From Hyalella azteca (Eukaryota; Arthropoda; Malacostraca; Amphipoda; Hyalellidae), in NCBI RefSeq assembly GCF_000764305.2, contig NW_025934572.1:372001-436000 (forward strand): a stretch of 64,000 bases of DNA. The letters are read 5' to 3'. Made by a program: the position numbers and the translations under genes. Below the pieces are notes generated by a model. It searched no databases. It saw only the letters and a list, made by a program, of their open reading frames with translations, and was not told the DNA's origin. Within the stretch, counting starts at the first letter, position 1. Each line of letters begins with the position of its first letter. This document shows positions 11,701 to 25,134 of this stretch, one piece after another.

Positions 11701-14700
11701 GTGAAGCTATTATGAAAATTCCTGTTATTATCTTTCTACTAAGCATTATCGTGTACAAAACACAGTGCTAAATTTAGGGAAATTTGCTGTACTTGTCTAC
11801 TGAAACCATGAATTGGCATGTTCGGTGGCAACTGATCAGCTTATTAATAATGCAAACTAACTAAAGTAATTTGAACTTTCAAGTCAGTTCTGGAACGACA
11901 GCGAGCTGTGTGCAGACGACATGACGCGTATTTCCTTGAATCATTATTGATCAAATATGCAGCAGCCAAACCGTGGGTCAAGCTCAAATATATTTGCTTT
12001 TTATTATTTCCGACGACTTGATGGACTTTCTGAAATGCCTCGCTATTAGAGTTCACGCCGTATATGATTGAACGAATGGTAAGGTGAATTAATGGATCTC
12101 GTTTAGGGTGCTTGCTCACGCTACACATTGTAATTGTAACAATGATAGTTAAACAAGCGTAATTTAACGGTTATAAGTTCTATAAATTAAACGAGGCTTT
12201 TTTATTCAATTAAAAGTTTCGCTATGCCCGGATCAAGAGTCTTTGGTCTGATGATCATGAAACATTCCGCCGAAAAAAATTCAATGAGCAGCAAATTCCG
12301 GGTCATCTGCAAGATGTTGAATACATTGCACAACACTCCTGCCCGTCTTATTATTCAGGTCGATGCTCCACGAAGAGCCGGAAGAAGTGCGTTAATTTTA
12401 ATGTCTCTGCGTCAGAGCAGGTCATGACTCCACCATGAAGCCACTAAAGTGACTCGTGTGCCTAATCTTATTAGGAAGCGTCTGTGCGCTTCTTAAAAAC
12501 AACTGCATCTGCAGGCACCGGCATTGAGGAGGCTCAAACGGATAGCTGAATCCCAAGCTTAAGCTACTTGTATTACTTTTTTTTAATTTTCCCCATGTAC
12601 ATTTTTAATGCACAGTTTTATTGTGCTTTTAATTCTAAATTGATTATTATTATATACTATCATGTCGTCATTGCTGTTTACTTGCTCCGTTTCAACGATA
12701 TTTCTTTATTTTTTGCATTACCCTAATCCTTCTTTGAAAGGTTGTTTTGCAATAAAATTGGCGAGACATACTTTACTCACTTAGTGAATCCATCTTCAAT
12801 ATTCAGTTCGCGGTTAACTTAATGGATAATGAATAGGAATTATTTTCTATCTGAATTTTTTTTTTTTACTTCTCTCATCGTCTTCTCTTTTCCCTCATAT
12901 TTTTTCGATGCGAGGAAGTGAAGATGAGTAAAATGCACACCAGTAGTCGAGATTTGCTTGCCGTGCATAAGGATAAACTACCGTTACACTGACAGTTAAC
13001 AATTGGCAATGATCACTTTTATTGATTCGCGAAAAAGTTGACTAATTAAACCGAAATCCGGTACAAAAATTCAGCTCCTGAAGATTTCCAGCCAGAGGAG
13101 ACTGATTATTTTACAGAAAAAATCTACCGCAAAATGGTAGAAAGTACAGGCAAAAATTGCCCAGAAGGCACGAACATTAATCTTGACAAGGAACCTCCTT
13201 TTCCGCCACAGTGAGTCGCTGATAAACCAAGTTGTGTTCCGACGTCGCCATTTAGTGTGATATAAATTGCATCCGTGGTTACAATTAACAACAAACAAAA
13301 ATTGTAACACGTACCACAAATTGCGTTACACTACCACCGTTAAAAAACACTGTAACAAACAAACACTATAACACTGTATATACTGTAACAAACAAAAACT
13401 GTAACACTGTATATAACAAACACTGTAACGACTTTTTTTAACAAACATTGAAAAGTACGACTTTTTGTTGCTTCAGTTTGCTATGGACTGTAGTTTTATT
13501 GATCGACAGAGTTTTCCAGTCAAAACGAATTGATGTAAACGAGGTAAAAACGGTAAAGCAGTCGATGGTTCCCAACATATGAGTGGAATCACTGTAGCTT
13601 AAAATTACTGCGTCTGTATCAACACAAAATTCAACATGCAGAAAAATACAGTTACGAAGTGGCAAATCCTGTAACACAAGCAACGCACACACACACACAC
13701 TGTCACACAACAACACAAGCAGCGGAGTGTAGCTCATTATTTGATCGTTCAGTTAATAAGCCCCAGAAATTGTGCATTGTAGCGAGCACAACTCGAGGTG
13801 CGTCGTGCAAGTTGAGACCCATGCAGGAGATGCCTCTGCTAATGAGGGGTGCAACTTGCAAGGCCACTGAAACACTCTACACGTCTGTCATTATTAAAAT
13901 AATCAGCATTAGTCTGGAATCGCGTTCTAATTATTTCGCTCCTAAGTAGAAAGATGTGACGTACATCATTGGAAGAATAATTATTTGGAAGATGAACTAT
14001 TGTTTTAAAAATACATTCTTGAAACAGGAAAAGACGCATTTTTCTTTTAAATCAGCAGCCGACCTCTAGAAATTTGTTGTCATGAACAATTGGGAAAGTT
14101 TAAACCGCAAACATTAATAGGTGAGTATGTAAAATCTCATCTAAGGTTAGACCCAGAGCATCATAAGGTTAGACCCAGAGCAAATGCACCCGGGATTAAG
14201 CTAAAAAATATTAAAAATATCTTAGCCCATCCATGTTCATGTGAACATGGAAAGGGTTGCAGTAGGAAGTCAGGTATTGGAACTCGTGCATTATCGCAGC
14301 ATGCAGGCAACAATTTTGTTTCAGATCACAGCCGCCTTCCTAAAGCTGCCAGGTTATCCCAGTAGTCTGGACTACATGGACTGAACATCACGTTACAAAT
14401 AAACTATTCAATGGAATGGCTCAGTAACATAGCTCGACTCCGAACAGCTGCACCAGGAATAAAGCAAATTTCGTTAGCTCATAGAGAACAATACACTTCA
14501 TATCCTTGGAAGGCGGAAGGAATTGAGCGTATTGAAAGAAATCATACGTAGGGCAGTAGTCCTGTAACCCTTTACAAGCAATTAGGCCACAAGAAATACC
14601 AACAAAAACTTTTCTAACCCACTTGAATAATTTTCACGCCCCTTGTTTAAATTGCCTTTCTCTGTGTAATAGACTAGCGCTGAGATCCCATAGATAATAT

Positions 14701-15036
14701 ATAAGTATTTGTCGTAAAATAATTCTGTTTTATTTATAGCTTGTGTATGCATTCAATACGTACATCTGTGTTTAAATTCAGTAGCCGCAGGGTAGGACAG
14801 TTGGTATTACATCAATAGTTTTGCGCAATAGTTTTTTTCCTTCACAGAGTTTCTCTGTCTAAGGCCGCTAAAAGTTATTTAAGAAGTCACAAAAACAACG
14901 GCAGAAAAAGAAGAAGAATATTATCAGCCAAATTATCAATAAGATGTGTTCTCGAAAAAAAGTAGAGAGATTTCTAATTTATTGGTGTTAAATTTCAACA
15001 AAACGTCAAGAAATACTCAGAAATATTAATACTCAC
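8747..15036. other. syntrophin intron, repeats only
   Basis: I find no convincing exon. It holds a 28-bp minisatellite (9640-9950), a short CA run (about 13,684-13,703), short repeats built on ctgtaac/aaacaaac (13,350-13,430), and scattered short ORFs. One minus-strand open stretch at 9,946-10,221 includes YFRVTLKLQEYLLFDGDAPT and looks protein-like, but I see no supporting splice sites and recognise no family. Confidence 0.5.
9640..9950. repeat. 28-bp minisatellite, about 11 units
   Basis: Imperfect tandem copies of ggatattcgatagggactca plus gaaagatc, varying at agat(g/c)gg and ggga(t/c)t. It lies in the syntrophin intron. Confidence 0.9.
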
Positions 15037-16733
15037 CTCAACAAGTCTAACTTTCATGCTCTGTCGAGACGAGTTGACCATTTGACTTCCAGTCAGTTTG
15101 ACGTTCGTACACGTTTTAGTTTCTGTAATTATGACATTGGGAGGGGAGATGAGCTCTGGTGGCCGTTCACACAGCATGGTTGAAGTATCATAAGAAACAC
15201 CCATCAGCGAATCAAATGGCTGGTAGTTATTTATAACGGCAGGCACTTTGGCCTCAAGTGGAAGAGAAAGGGATTTTTCCGAATATTTGATTGCTTGTGT
15301 TCGCTTCCACGAATTTTCAATTTTCGGTGGCCAAGGGTTTCGACAAACACATCAGATGCATCGTTTGGTAGACTACTCGGAAATCCGGAGCGTGCAGTCC
15401 TCGGCGAAGTAATCAGTGGCTGGTAGATTGATGATAGTTTGGTAGATAGAAAATTAGGTTTCACGTTTATTCCAGGATTAGAGGGCACGTTAAAACTCGA
15501 TATAAAACGTATATGAAGAGCCTGTAATGCAAGGCTACAATTACATGACGCTATTTGGCAGGGCTGACGATTGTGGAACAGCACTGGAGCTGTGTCATAA
15601 GTTCCCTTTATTGGATAAGTGGTCAAATTATGGTCTTCAAGAGTGGTTGTTGGAGCTAAAATTGGCACAGATGAGTTCAAAGGCGAAACGGACGCAAAAA
15701 TTCCTTTTCTTTGAGAGCTTGTTGCTTCGTTTGTCACTCGATGTTTGCGAAGTTCTTTCGATAAATAGCTATGGGGAATAAGTTTTCTTGAAGTATCACT
15801 ACTCTTGACGTCAGGGAGAGTGAAAACTTTTGATTGGGTGGCAGAGAAAACCCAGTTATCATTGGAAATATCTGAAGTAATGCGATTTCTTGGGCGAGAA
15901 CGAAAAAATGAGCATCGTTCCTTTTTCCAGCTTCCTTTGGAATCTTCGGGATAGATCAAAATTTCAGCACCATCTGCACACTTTCTTGCTTCCGAGTAAG
16001 AAACGCTGGTGAGATGTTTGGAATTAGAACTCAAACATGGGGATTGGTGGAGATTGCCAGCTATACCAATATCCTTTTCTCGTAGATTCTCAGAATTTTC
16101 CAAAACGTCTTTCCTCAAAAGAATCGAGGGACAAGAATCAAATGAATGCAACGCCTTGTGTTCACGCCGGTCATTGTGATGCGAGTCGGCGAGAGGGCAT
16201 CTAGGTCCAGGCTGATGGCGCTGATGACGTATCTCGTTTGTAGTGCCCAAAATATGACTTCCATTACCACAAACGAAAACCGGAGATTCCGTTGGAGAGT
16301 CAGAAACACGTCTGTTGCAAGGCCAACTTTTTGATACGTTTATGTTATTTACAGCGACACATGCGTCAGCGCACCTGCTTGCAGGTGGCGTTCCATGGGC
16401 CACGGGGTGCCTAAATACAGATGAACATCGATGACGGGGGTGATCGTGCGATAAATTACCATCTAAAGAGAGAGTCCTGTGGATGCAGCCACTACGGTTG
16501 TAGCTATGAGAAAAATGTGTCCTGGAGTTATACGACTGCCGACAAGCGTGGCCAGAATAAACTAGAGGAGAACAAATTGACGAAGGGTGACTATACAACA
16601 GGATGCGGTCGTTGATCTGTGGGTGATGGAAGTTTTTGGGATCAGGTAGCTGAGTTGAGATGAAATTTATAATTTGACTTGTAATGAATTGGTTTGGTAG
16701 GGAAGTGATAGATGTTCGAAGAGGAGGAAAGGC
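15037..16733 (-). CDS. long minus-strand exon, probable syntrophin cassette exon with a one-base frameshift
   Basis: A minus-strand frame is open from about 16,850 to 15,231 (about 540 codons), far longer than expected by chance in this AT-rich DNA. A good acceptor (GTCATTTTCAG) allows an exon start at 16,733 in phase 0. A strong donor (GTTGAG|GTGAGT) ends it at 15,037, also in phase 0 of a second frame. The first frame encodes Ser/Asn/His/Arg-rich, probably disordered protein (for example KCADGAEILIYPEDSKGSWK) and stops at 15,231. The second frame, open from 15,351 to the donor, also reads like protein (PKIENSWKRTQAIKYSEKS, PPELISPPNVIITETKTC, SSRQSMKVRLVE). The exon is 1,697 nt, one short of a multiple of three. 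One missing base near an A tract (plus-strand ttt at 15,338-15,340) would explain both frames. Phase 0 at both ends fits insertion between the syntrophin exons at 32,618-32,710 and 8603-8746. Alternatives are a separate nested gene, or a gene broken in this haplotype. Confidence 0.6.
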
Positions 16734-19312
16734 CTGAAAATGACGACACTTATGCAGCTCGGTGGTTTGGATGGTTGCTGGAGGGGCTTGACGATTTTCA
16801 GAAGTGACGTAAAGTTCTGTAATTTGGGACGTGATGACGTATTTTATTGTTCAAAATAAGAAAATAACTAAAGTTTACATTCGAACCATACCCTCTATTT
16901 AAAATCAGTCTTGGAAATTTATTTCATATCATATTTTCTTCACTTCTTCAATCACCTGAAAACAAAAATAAAATTTTAACGGATGAAAATTAATGGCACT
17001 TGGAATTATTTTCGCTCAGTCGAAGTGGCAGCCACGGTTTTGACAGCTGGAGAAATATTTTCTCGCAGAATTTCAGGAAAACATCGTCCACCCGGAAGAG
17101 TAGAATAACGTAAAGTGTTCTCGAATATAAGACTTCAAAATACGACAGAGAGAAAATTAAGAAAACACTTCAACATTCATCTATTTTACAGTATCCACAG
17201 TCCATACCATAAATTTCGTTTCAAGTATTCGTGCTTTTCTTAATACATACGATTTATTTCTTTTCCATCTGTTAAATTAGTTATAGTAATGAACAATCAT
17301 AACAGGAAACAATTTAACATAATTTTACAACCAAATACAACTGCGTACAACCAAATTGAATGAAGTTCGAAGGAAATTACCTTTCGCATCAAATTAAAAA
17401 CACATTCCTCAAGTACAAGAAATCAAATTAGAAACGGATTAATTTCAGATTTCTAATCAGTAACCTGATCTGTTTGTTCATCTAATGAGAAGACTTATCA
17501 ATCAAACAGAAGTTCAAAACGTCTGTAATCAACTTCGTCCAATTACAAAGTTCACGATCCCAAGTTTTCCAATAACGCCAAGCAATAATAAAGATCGTGG
17601 CTAAATCATCGCATATACTTCAAATTTGTCACCGTACTTCTATTGATTTGGTTTTCGATGTTCAATAAATGTTTTCTGAATATACTACATAAAGTGAGAG
17701 TTTCAATAAAGTTATTCGTATATCATCAACAAAACAAATGAGAGCGATATATGTACAGAAAATGAAGCGTCCCGAAGTCAGCCTCTTGCTGAAAAGCATA
17801 CGCAAAGATAATGTGAGGAGGATTCAGCCATAATTCACAGTGGCTTTATCATGGCCGGCGCCGTCATTAATCACGGACGCATTTTAAAAGACTCGATATT
17901 TTCCGGGGACGCATTTTACAGTCTAGACGACCAAAATCGATAGACTTGAAAACTCGGTGAGTCAGGCGTCTATTTGTCTTGAAAGCTCTGGAATTGGAAC
18001 GCGTCAAAAGTCTAAATCTTCAGAACCCATATCATGTTGACCAAATTAGAAATATGAAGCTTAATTTCTTGGTCATTAAAAAATAAATTCTCAGAGAGTC
18101 TTTTCACTTGTAACTTTCAAGTTGTCGTGCAATGACGTTCAAAGTCATGCAGTGCGCATTAAGCAGGGTTATCAACGCGTTTCATTTGAATGTTGAGTGC
18201 TCAGAGCAGAAGCCAAAGCCTTCTGATGGAGGGACTCAACGGTAACTCGAATATAAAGAGGCCGCTTAACACTGCAGCGACGACTTAAAATTGAAAAACT
18301 TCATCGCCAAAGTTACACGTGAATGGGAAGAGAGCAGCTCGTAAGATGGATAGGATTGGGGTTGCAATGAAATGCTGCTCACACGCATACTTATCCAAGA
18401 TGAAGTTAGAGAACAATGGCGAGAATAGAGCTTGTTACGGACCGATGGCACCCTGCAAAACTTTCTTAATTAAGAATATGATTGCTTCTCCCTTCGAATG
18501 ATCATCGTGATATTGATGAATTGCGATTAGTTGCAGCATAAATCTTTTTGTATGATGGACTAAAATCTCATGAGAATATTTCACTGTTGCCTTGAATAAA
18601 ACTGTATGGATGAATTGTATTTAATTGCAAAGCAGATATTTATGCAGATATTTATGCAGATATTCATGAAATATCTTAGAATTGAGCACTGTTGCATTTG
18701 CTCAGTGCTAGGGGATAGACGTGAGATGAGATTAGCCAATATTGTTACATTTGGAATTAAGATAAGGATCAGAGACTGAATCGAAAATAACACTTTCTGC
18801 ACATGTTAACTAGTTTCATTGTGAAGTACCGGCTTCGTGAAAAGTGGAGATGAATTGATAAGAAGTCTTCTAAATTTGTACGGAATGTTTTAGTTACTTT
18901 TAGTGGAAATGGCATTCATTTAATTTTATTCATAGGAGCGAAAACAAGTTTTCTTAATTATCATATAGACTGCGTGCGTTGGAATGCACTGGCCAGACGA
19001 ACTGAAAATCCGCCTAAAGCCATGAGCTCAAGATAGAAGATCTTGAAAGAATCATTTCAAGAATTTTTTCAATAGTTCTAATAACATTTTTAAGGCAAGC
19101 TTGGATAATGGCACTGGATTTGCGCTTCGCTTCCAAAACCAATGTAACGCCTGTGAAAGTAATATCTTACAGACAATATATGAGCGACGACACTGAGATT
19201 TTCGTGTGCGCTCATCTTAAGCGCGTTTTAACCGCTTCAAATAAATATGGAATGGTTGACATGAAAGGTTTACTTGCGGGAATTACTTTAAGCATGAGTT
19301 ATCACGTCTTTT

Positions 19313-19362
19313 ATATCCTATAACTATAGGATATCTTTGATATCCTATAATTATAGGATATC
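19313..19362. repeat. two adjacent palindromes
   Basis: A perfect 24-bp palindrome at 19,339-19,362 (it contains tatcctataattataggata) follows a near-identical palindrome at 19,313-19,334 with one central mismatch pair. They are separated by four bases. Confidence 0.9.
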
Positions 19363-22300
19363 GAACTCCGATAATCACTTGCTTTCGAATTCCTTGACGC
19401 TTTCTTTTGACAATCATCGTTTTGCACTAGCAAGACGGGCGAGTGTCATTTATTTTCTAAATTCGTTTACAGATACCTTTGATGCGAACGTGAGCGCAAC
19501 AGATTTTATATCGTCTATTCTATTTCATTGGATTTATATATGTTTGTGAGATTAGAAATTTGTTATGCAACCCCGGCTCTAGAAAGAGTCGAACATGAAC
19601 TCAGTTTTGAAGTAAAAATAATAACTTCTATGCGCATTTCAGTTCGCATTACGCAGGCGCCACTTCCGCACCATATAATAGCAAAAACCCTTAGCTTTTC
19701 AAGAGACCCAAGCACAAACTGCGAGGTTCTTTGATGTTTACTGGGCAATTGTCGGCTCAAAGACTCGACGAGCACTCACGGTGGCAAGGGCTGACGCACC
19801 AGAGCCGAGAACGTCCCATTTAACGTGTGAGAGCAAGAGGCCAGACCAAGTGTTTAAAAGAAAAAACCTTCCCAGGGCCACTTGCTCATATTGCCCCTGG
19901 CGCAGTAAATAATAATTTAAAGAGCTTTTTGAAACAGCACACGGAAGATGGATGAGTTTATACTCAGCGAAGAAGCTTGAATGCTAAATGTACTCCGCTG
20001 AAACCCATTTTAGTTATTATGGGTAGAGCAATTTAACTTTTTAACTTGAGAGGTAAGAAGAAAAAAATAAAAGGAATGGAAAAACAGAGTAAAATGTAAA
20101 GTAAGAAAGGATTGCAGTAAATTTAGTGTACTTTAAGAAAATGCAAGGGGTGTAATTCTTGAAATATATAGATTGATTGAACTAATTGATTAATACATTC
20201 AAGACCGATTCTAAACCTTTGAACTGCAATCAGATACAACCAAATAATTCAAGTAAACTATTCACTATGATCCAATCAGCCGGAAATTGTATCACAAAAT
20301 TTGGTCATTGAGTCACACAAGTGATCTAAGTGCTCTCGAGATCTCGACAACTGCAATTGAATGTTCTCCGTTTCCGAGGCTCTCGCATGACGAACATTTC
20401 AGGACATGACGCTCGAGTTCTCGAGGACCTTGGACATGCGAGGCAAACAAGTCTCGTAACGGGCCTGCCAGACTGCCTGTCGCCGATGAAACCCGGCAAT
20501 TTGTCTCAAGAAAAATGGCCTCGCACATCAAAGAAAATTGTAAGAGTTTTTGTCGAGTTTGGCTGACCACCACAAGGATGCTATGCTACATGCAGGCCTT
20601 CTCACAAATCAGCTGGACCGTGGATTGCAGAACTCATTTTCCGCGATGAGAACTTGCACAACCTGAGGCATTGAACGCAAGGCTAAGGTTTTTCTTACAT
20701 TTATTTGATTTTTCAACAATTTATTTGCACTAAAATATATTTTTTCGGAAAATATTTACCATGGAAACAAACAAATGAAAAAGAGATGAATATAAATTGA
20801 CATACAGTATGACCGTAAGTCAGAACTTCTAAAGAACAATATGTTATTGTCAGTCACTGCCTATTTTCGTTAAATAATATAATGCTTTGAAATCGAGGCG
20901 ACAGGATTATTTGAAAACACGAATGTAGCTGCATAAAACTAATATAGCTTCACAGCACTGCACAACCTCTTCTAAAATTGGATGAAAACTTAATTTTGAA
21001 CGTGAGATTCTTCTAAGTTAAACACTCCAGACGCTGTTTGAGGCAGCAATATTTTTTTTAATATTAGCAATTATGAGTGGTTCCTATTTGCAGGCCTAAG
21101 TTATCTTCTGAATAAAGTTAAAGTTAATTATTCATAAAGTTAATAAAGTTAAAGTTATGAATTGCTTCTAAAAATATATTTGTACCTTCCTGCTTTCGTT
21201 TCCTCTCCAATTCGAGAGTGAAATTTAAAGGGCGTGTTATCGGCGGATGATAGACGGTCAGCACAGAATTGGTAAAGTATTTGGCACACCCATGCTTATA
21301 TTTCGTGAAACATTTCCTTAACATTTGGACCCATCAGTTGAGAGTGGCACTTAGTAACGATGTTGTCAGCTCACTTAAGCTATAATATTCGGCTAAAATT
21401 TAGAGTTGTTTTTCTTTGGGTTCTAGATTGCCCGTGCTGAAGAATTAATTATCCCACTTAATGGAATCATTATTATTTTTTTAATCTTAATCTTACCATG
21501 AGACTGATAACTATTGCAGCGCATTCGTACGATAGACAGGTATTCGTTTGTAATGCTGGATTCCAGTCTAAGATATAAATAGATTTGTAATCTTCCAGGC
21601 GACAATTAAAGGCGACACAATAAATCATATATCAGTTCATGTGCTGGTGGTTGATTCTGCTGTAAATTCTATCGCAAATCGTAAGTTCAACGAACCATGT
21701 ATTTCCAACGACCAAGGCAACTGCTGAAGTATAAACTTAGAATTAGAAATTAAAAATTTCGAATCTTTTTTCTGTTCATCTTGCATACGTTCAACACATA
21801 GCTATCAAACCTCAGATCTCAGCAATGAAGATTTGCTTCCCTATTCACTGGGTAATATCATTAAGCACTAGAGCGAGCATATGCTTAATAAAAGCCAAAG
21901 GCAGTTGCAATTTCAGACTAACAGCTCCGATACTCTTCAACGTATGCTCCTGAAGTTATAATTCGTGACTAACGTTAAACAAAAGCTCAGAGAAATGAAT
22001 AAGCTTGTGTTAAGCAGTGAGCACCCAGAATGCGCGGCTCACAACCATCGTTTTCGTCTGCAGTGCATGCATCACGACCAACGATCACAGTCGAATGGCA
22101 GATCAACAGCAATGCGAACTGATGTACTTGATTGAAAATTCTCATATCTCGAAATAAGTTCGAGATATTGTTTTCGTATTGAAAAGTTTTTATATTTCGA
22201 CATGGGGCATGCTATAGGTATTTCTTTTATCCGATAGTTAGAATGAATTCATGTGTTGAGATTCAGGATTAATATTGTAATGCGAAAAACCTTAATCCCG

Positions 22301-25017
22301 CATAAAACTATCGGTACTTCCTGCAATGTACCGGGATTTTGCTGAATATTGTAAACATTACTTTTTCAACAGCATTCATCACGCAATTCATGATAACCGA
22401 GAGCATAACGGTGTGAGAAATTCCATTCAGCGCCACTTACGCCGTAACTATATACAGGGGCAGTCAGATGTGCGAAGTGCATGTCGACCTGAATCTGCTA
22501 GAGTTTTTGCAGTGTTTGTTCACGGACTCGAAAGAGGCTACGAATGTGCAGAGGTTGAGGAAATCAGAGCCTTTCCATTTATATTACCGGCTTAGTTATA
22601 CGTATCTGCTTTTCAATTCACAACTCCGAGTTCCTTTTAAATTGAAGCTAATGCGAATGCGGCCTCGTGTCGTTTTAAACTTGTGGCAATTTTTCATATG
22701 TCACTCTTCTTCATGAAGTTTCATATCACGAATAAGCAACAATTACCGAGCATTAGTGGGAATCTAGGAATGTCTCAGTCTCGCGATTAGTGGGGAGAAC
22801 GAGCTAAGAATGAGACAGGCAGCTTTTACAACTTCAGCCACCACTTCAATTGGCGTAATTTGAAAACTGCCCAACTTGAGACTGCCTTTTGGAGAAAATT
22901 CTAGAAGGAGTCATAAAGAATTCCCTGTCATCCGGTTAGGGGCATCAATAGGTTTTAAAGACAGAAGGGGGGAGCACTAAAACCTTTAAGTAAATGAATG
23001 GTTGCATGATTATTTTTTTGGAGTCATATGCAGGCCCCACGTAATCAAATTTTTCGGCGTTTTCTTTTAAATAATAATTTTAGTAAATAAACATAAAATC
23101 ATTTAAGACAATGAAGAAAATTTTATAAGGTCTTCAGTCCCTCTAAAATAGGCGTAATGACGCCACTGCTTCTGGTAAAACATATAGATATGAGTCGCGT
23201 CGTGCAAGAAGTTAAAGTCGTCACCGCTGTGAGGATACTGATGGATGTTTGAAGGAGTGCATTAGTCGGGATTTTCCTACCATTCGAATTTTTTATGTTA
23301 CCACAGTCATCTTAAAAGCCGAACTATTCAACAAAATCATACTGCATTATAATGAATTCAGCAGACAGGTGATCAGACATTCAACAAACACTTAGACGCT
23401 TGATCGAACTCTATACGACTGATAACAAAGCGTCGGAGAAAAAAGCCCTAATATGATCCCTCGAGAGATGAGACTCAAGTTACACGGATCTTTCAGAAAC
23501 TTTATCAAAACTTGGCAATTAATTCAACCGGAAGTCTTATCGCGCTTCGTTAATAAAGGAAAACTAGGTTTATTTAATACCCCTTTTAACGCTGTCTTAT
23601 TGAGCCTTAATTGAGTACGTTGGAATTCGATGGGAATCACATCTTGGTCCCCATCAATCCATCATGTCAGCTCCTCGGTAATTGATGGAGATAACGCAAA
23701 GCTAAACTGACGCAAGAATCCACAGATAATTGAAGCGTTGACAGTCGCTGGGCCTTGGCTGTTATGGTGTCGAGTTTCGTCTTCCTTAAGAACTCATTGA
23801 TCAAGATTTGCTGAAAGCAGAATCATAAAGGTGAAGTTTAGGTTACAGCATGATTTTGAATTTTTTCACTAGCTTTTGTTTTTTCAGAGTACACGTTGTT
23901 CATCGGTGATGATCGGATCAGGGCAACTAAAAGCGATCGGATACTTTTCTCAATGGGATTTTGCTCGCTTACAAACTTTGTGTTCTTCAGTGAGAAATAA
24001 GGATATTTCCGACAAAAAGTTTTTCGAAATTTCTGATGAAGTAAAATTAGGAAGATGCGTTTCTGCAGTTTCATATTATTTCACACGGCAATAAAGCTTT
24101 TGGAAGGAGCTATTTCCCCGTAGATTGTCATTAAGCAGAAAAAGTTAGAAGCTAGAGTATAAAAAGATCGAGGTAACTGGCAATAATAGGCTGTACCGCA
24201 GATCATTTGTCAGTTTTTTCGGCTTCTGAGGATCGACTGTAGGCTGAATCGTAGGGCTGCTTCATCATCAGATTTGAAGGCTAACATTTATGACCGTTTA
24301 ATGAAATCTGTTGACGATGAAAATGACAGTTTACGGCTCAAATTCTAGAGAAAATAAAATTTGCGAATAGTTGGAAAACCGAATGAAAATCAAACATATA
24401 ATCAATGGAAAATTTCTATAATAATTGAAAGAAAAGTGGAATAGAGTATGCGAAAGGGAAGAAAAAAATAGAAAATTTCAATGACAGGTTTGCAATCATT
24501 AGGACCATAAACTTCCTATATAGTACAATATATGGATGGCTGTCTCCATCACCATGTTTGGTTTTTGCACAATATTTGAAAAATTCAACGAAGAGAATAG
24601 ATCGACAACCTATAATCTGTTGGAGCTTTTCTTTATAATTAAACATGAGATATGTTCGTCAGTGCAAATTAATAATGAACTATCAATTGAAGAATAAAAA
24701 ATGATATAGTCCTGTTCATGACCATTTTCGAATACAAGCTAATGCCGGAGATTATAGCGATAATGGTTTGTTTAATTCAAATTTACCTTTAGGGGAAATT
24801 TATTGCGATATCAGTTGGTAAAAATTGAACTGAATTATAGACAAATTAATTGCTGTGTCTGGTGAAGATAGTTACACTTAAATCTATTTAATGTTCAAAA
24901 ACGATACCATATGGTTTATAATTATTTTATAGCTGATAAAAAATGAGTAACAATATCAGTAGCATTAAAGATGCCCTTCCTCTCATTATTTTTTTAACTA
25001 ACAAGTAATTCAACAAT

Positions 25018-25134
25018 GAGATCGATGGACACATAACGTGTGTCTTGTGCTATACAGAGATCGATGGACACATAACGTGCGTCCTGTGCTATACAGAGAT
25101 CGATGGACACATAACGTGCGTCTTGTGCTATACA
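25018..25134. repeat. 39-bp tandem repeat, three copies
   Basis: Three copies of a 39-bp unit beginning agatcgatggacacataacg. Because 39 is divisible by three, the minus strand carries an open frame with the 13-residue repeat CIAQDARYVSIDL. I have no evidence that this is expressed. Confidence 0.9.

Noticed and set aside
15527..15781. Plus-strand ORF opposite the long minus-strand exon
   Set aside because: Shorter, and antisense to a frame open for more than 500 codons that ends at strong splice signals.
22468..22716. Plus-strand ORF beginning MCEVHVDLNLLEFLQCLFTD
   Set aside because: Plausible-looking start, but no splice partner, no known family, and the frame soon becomes hydrophobic AT-rich noise.
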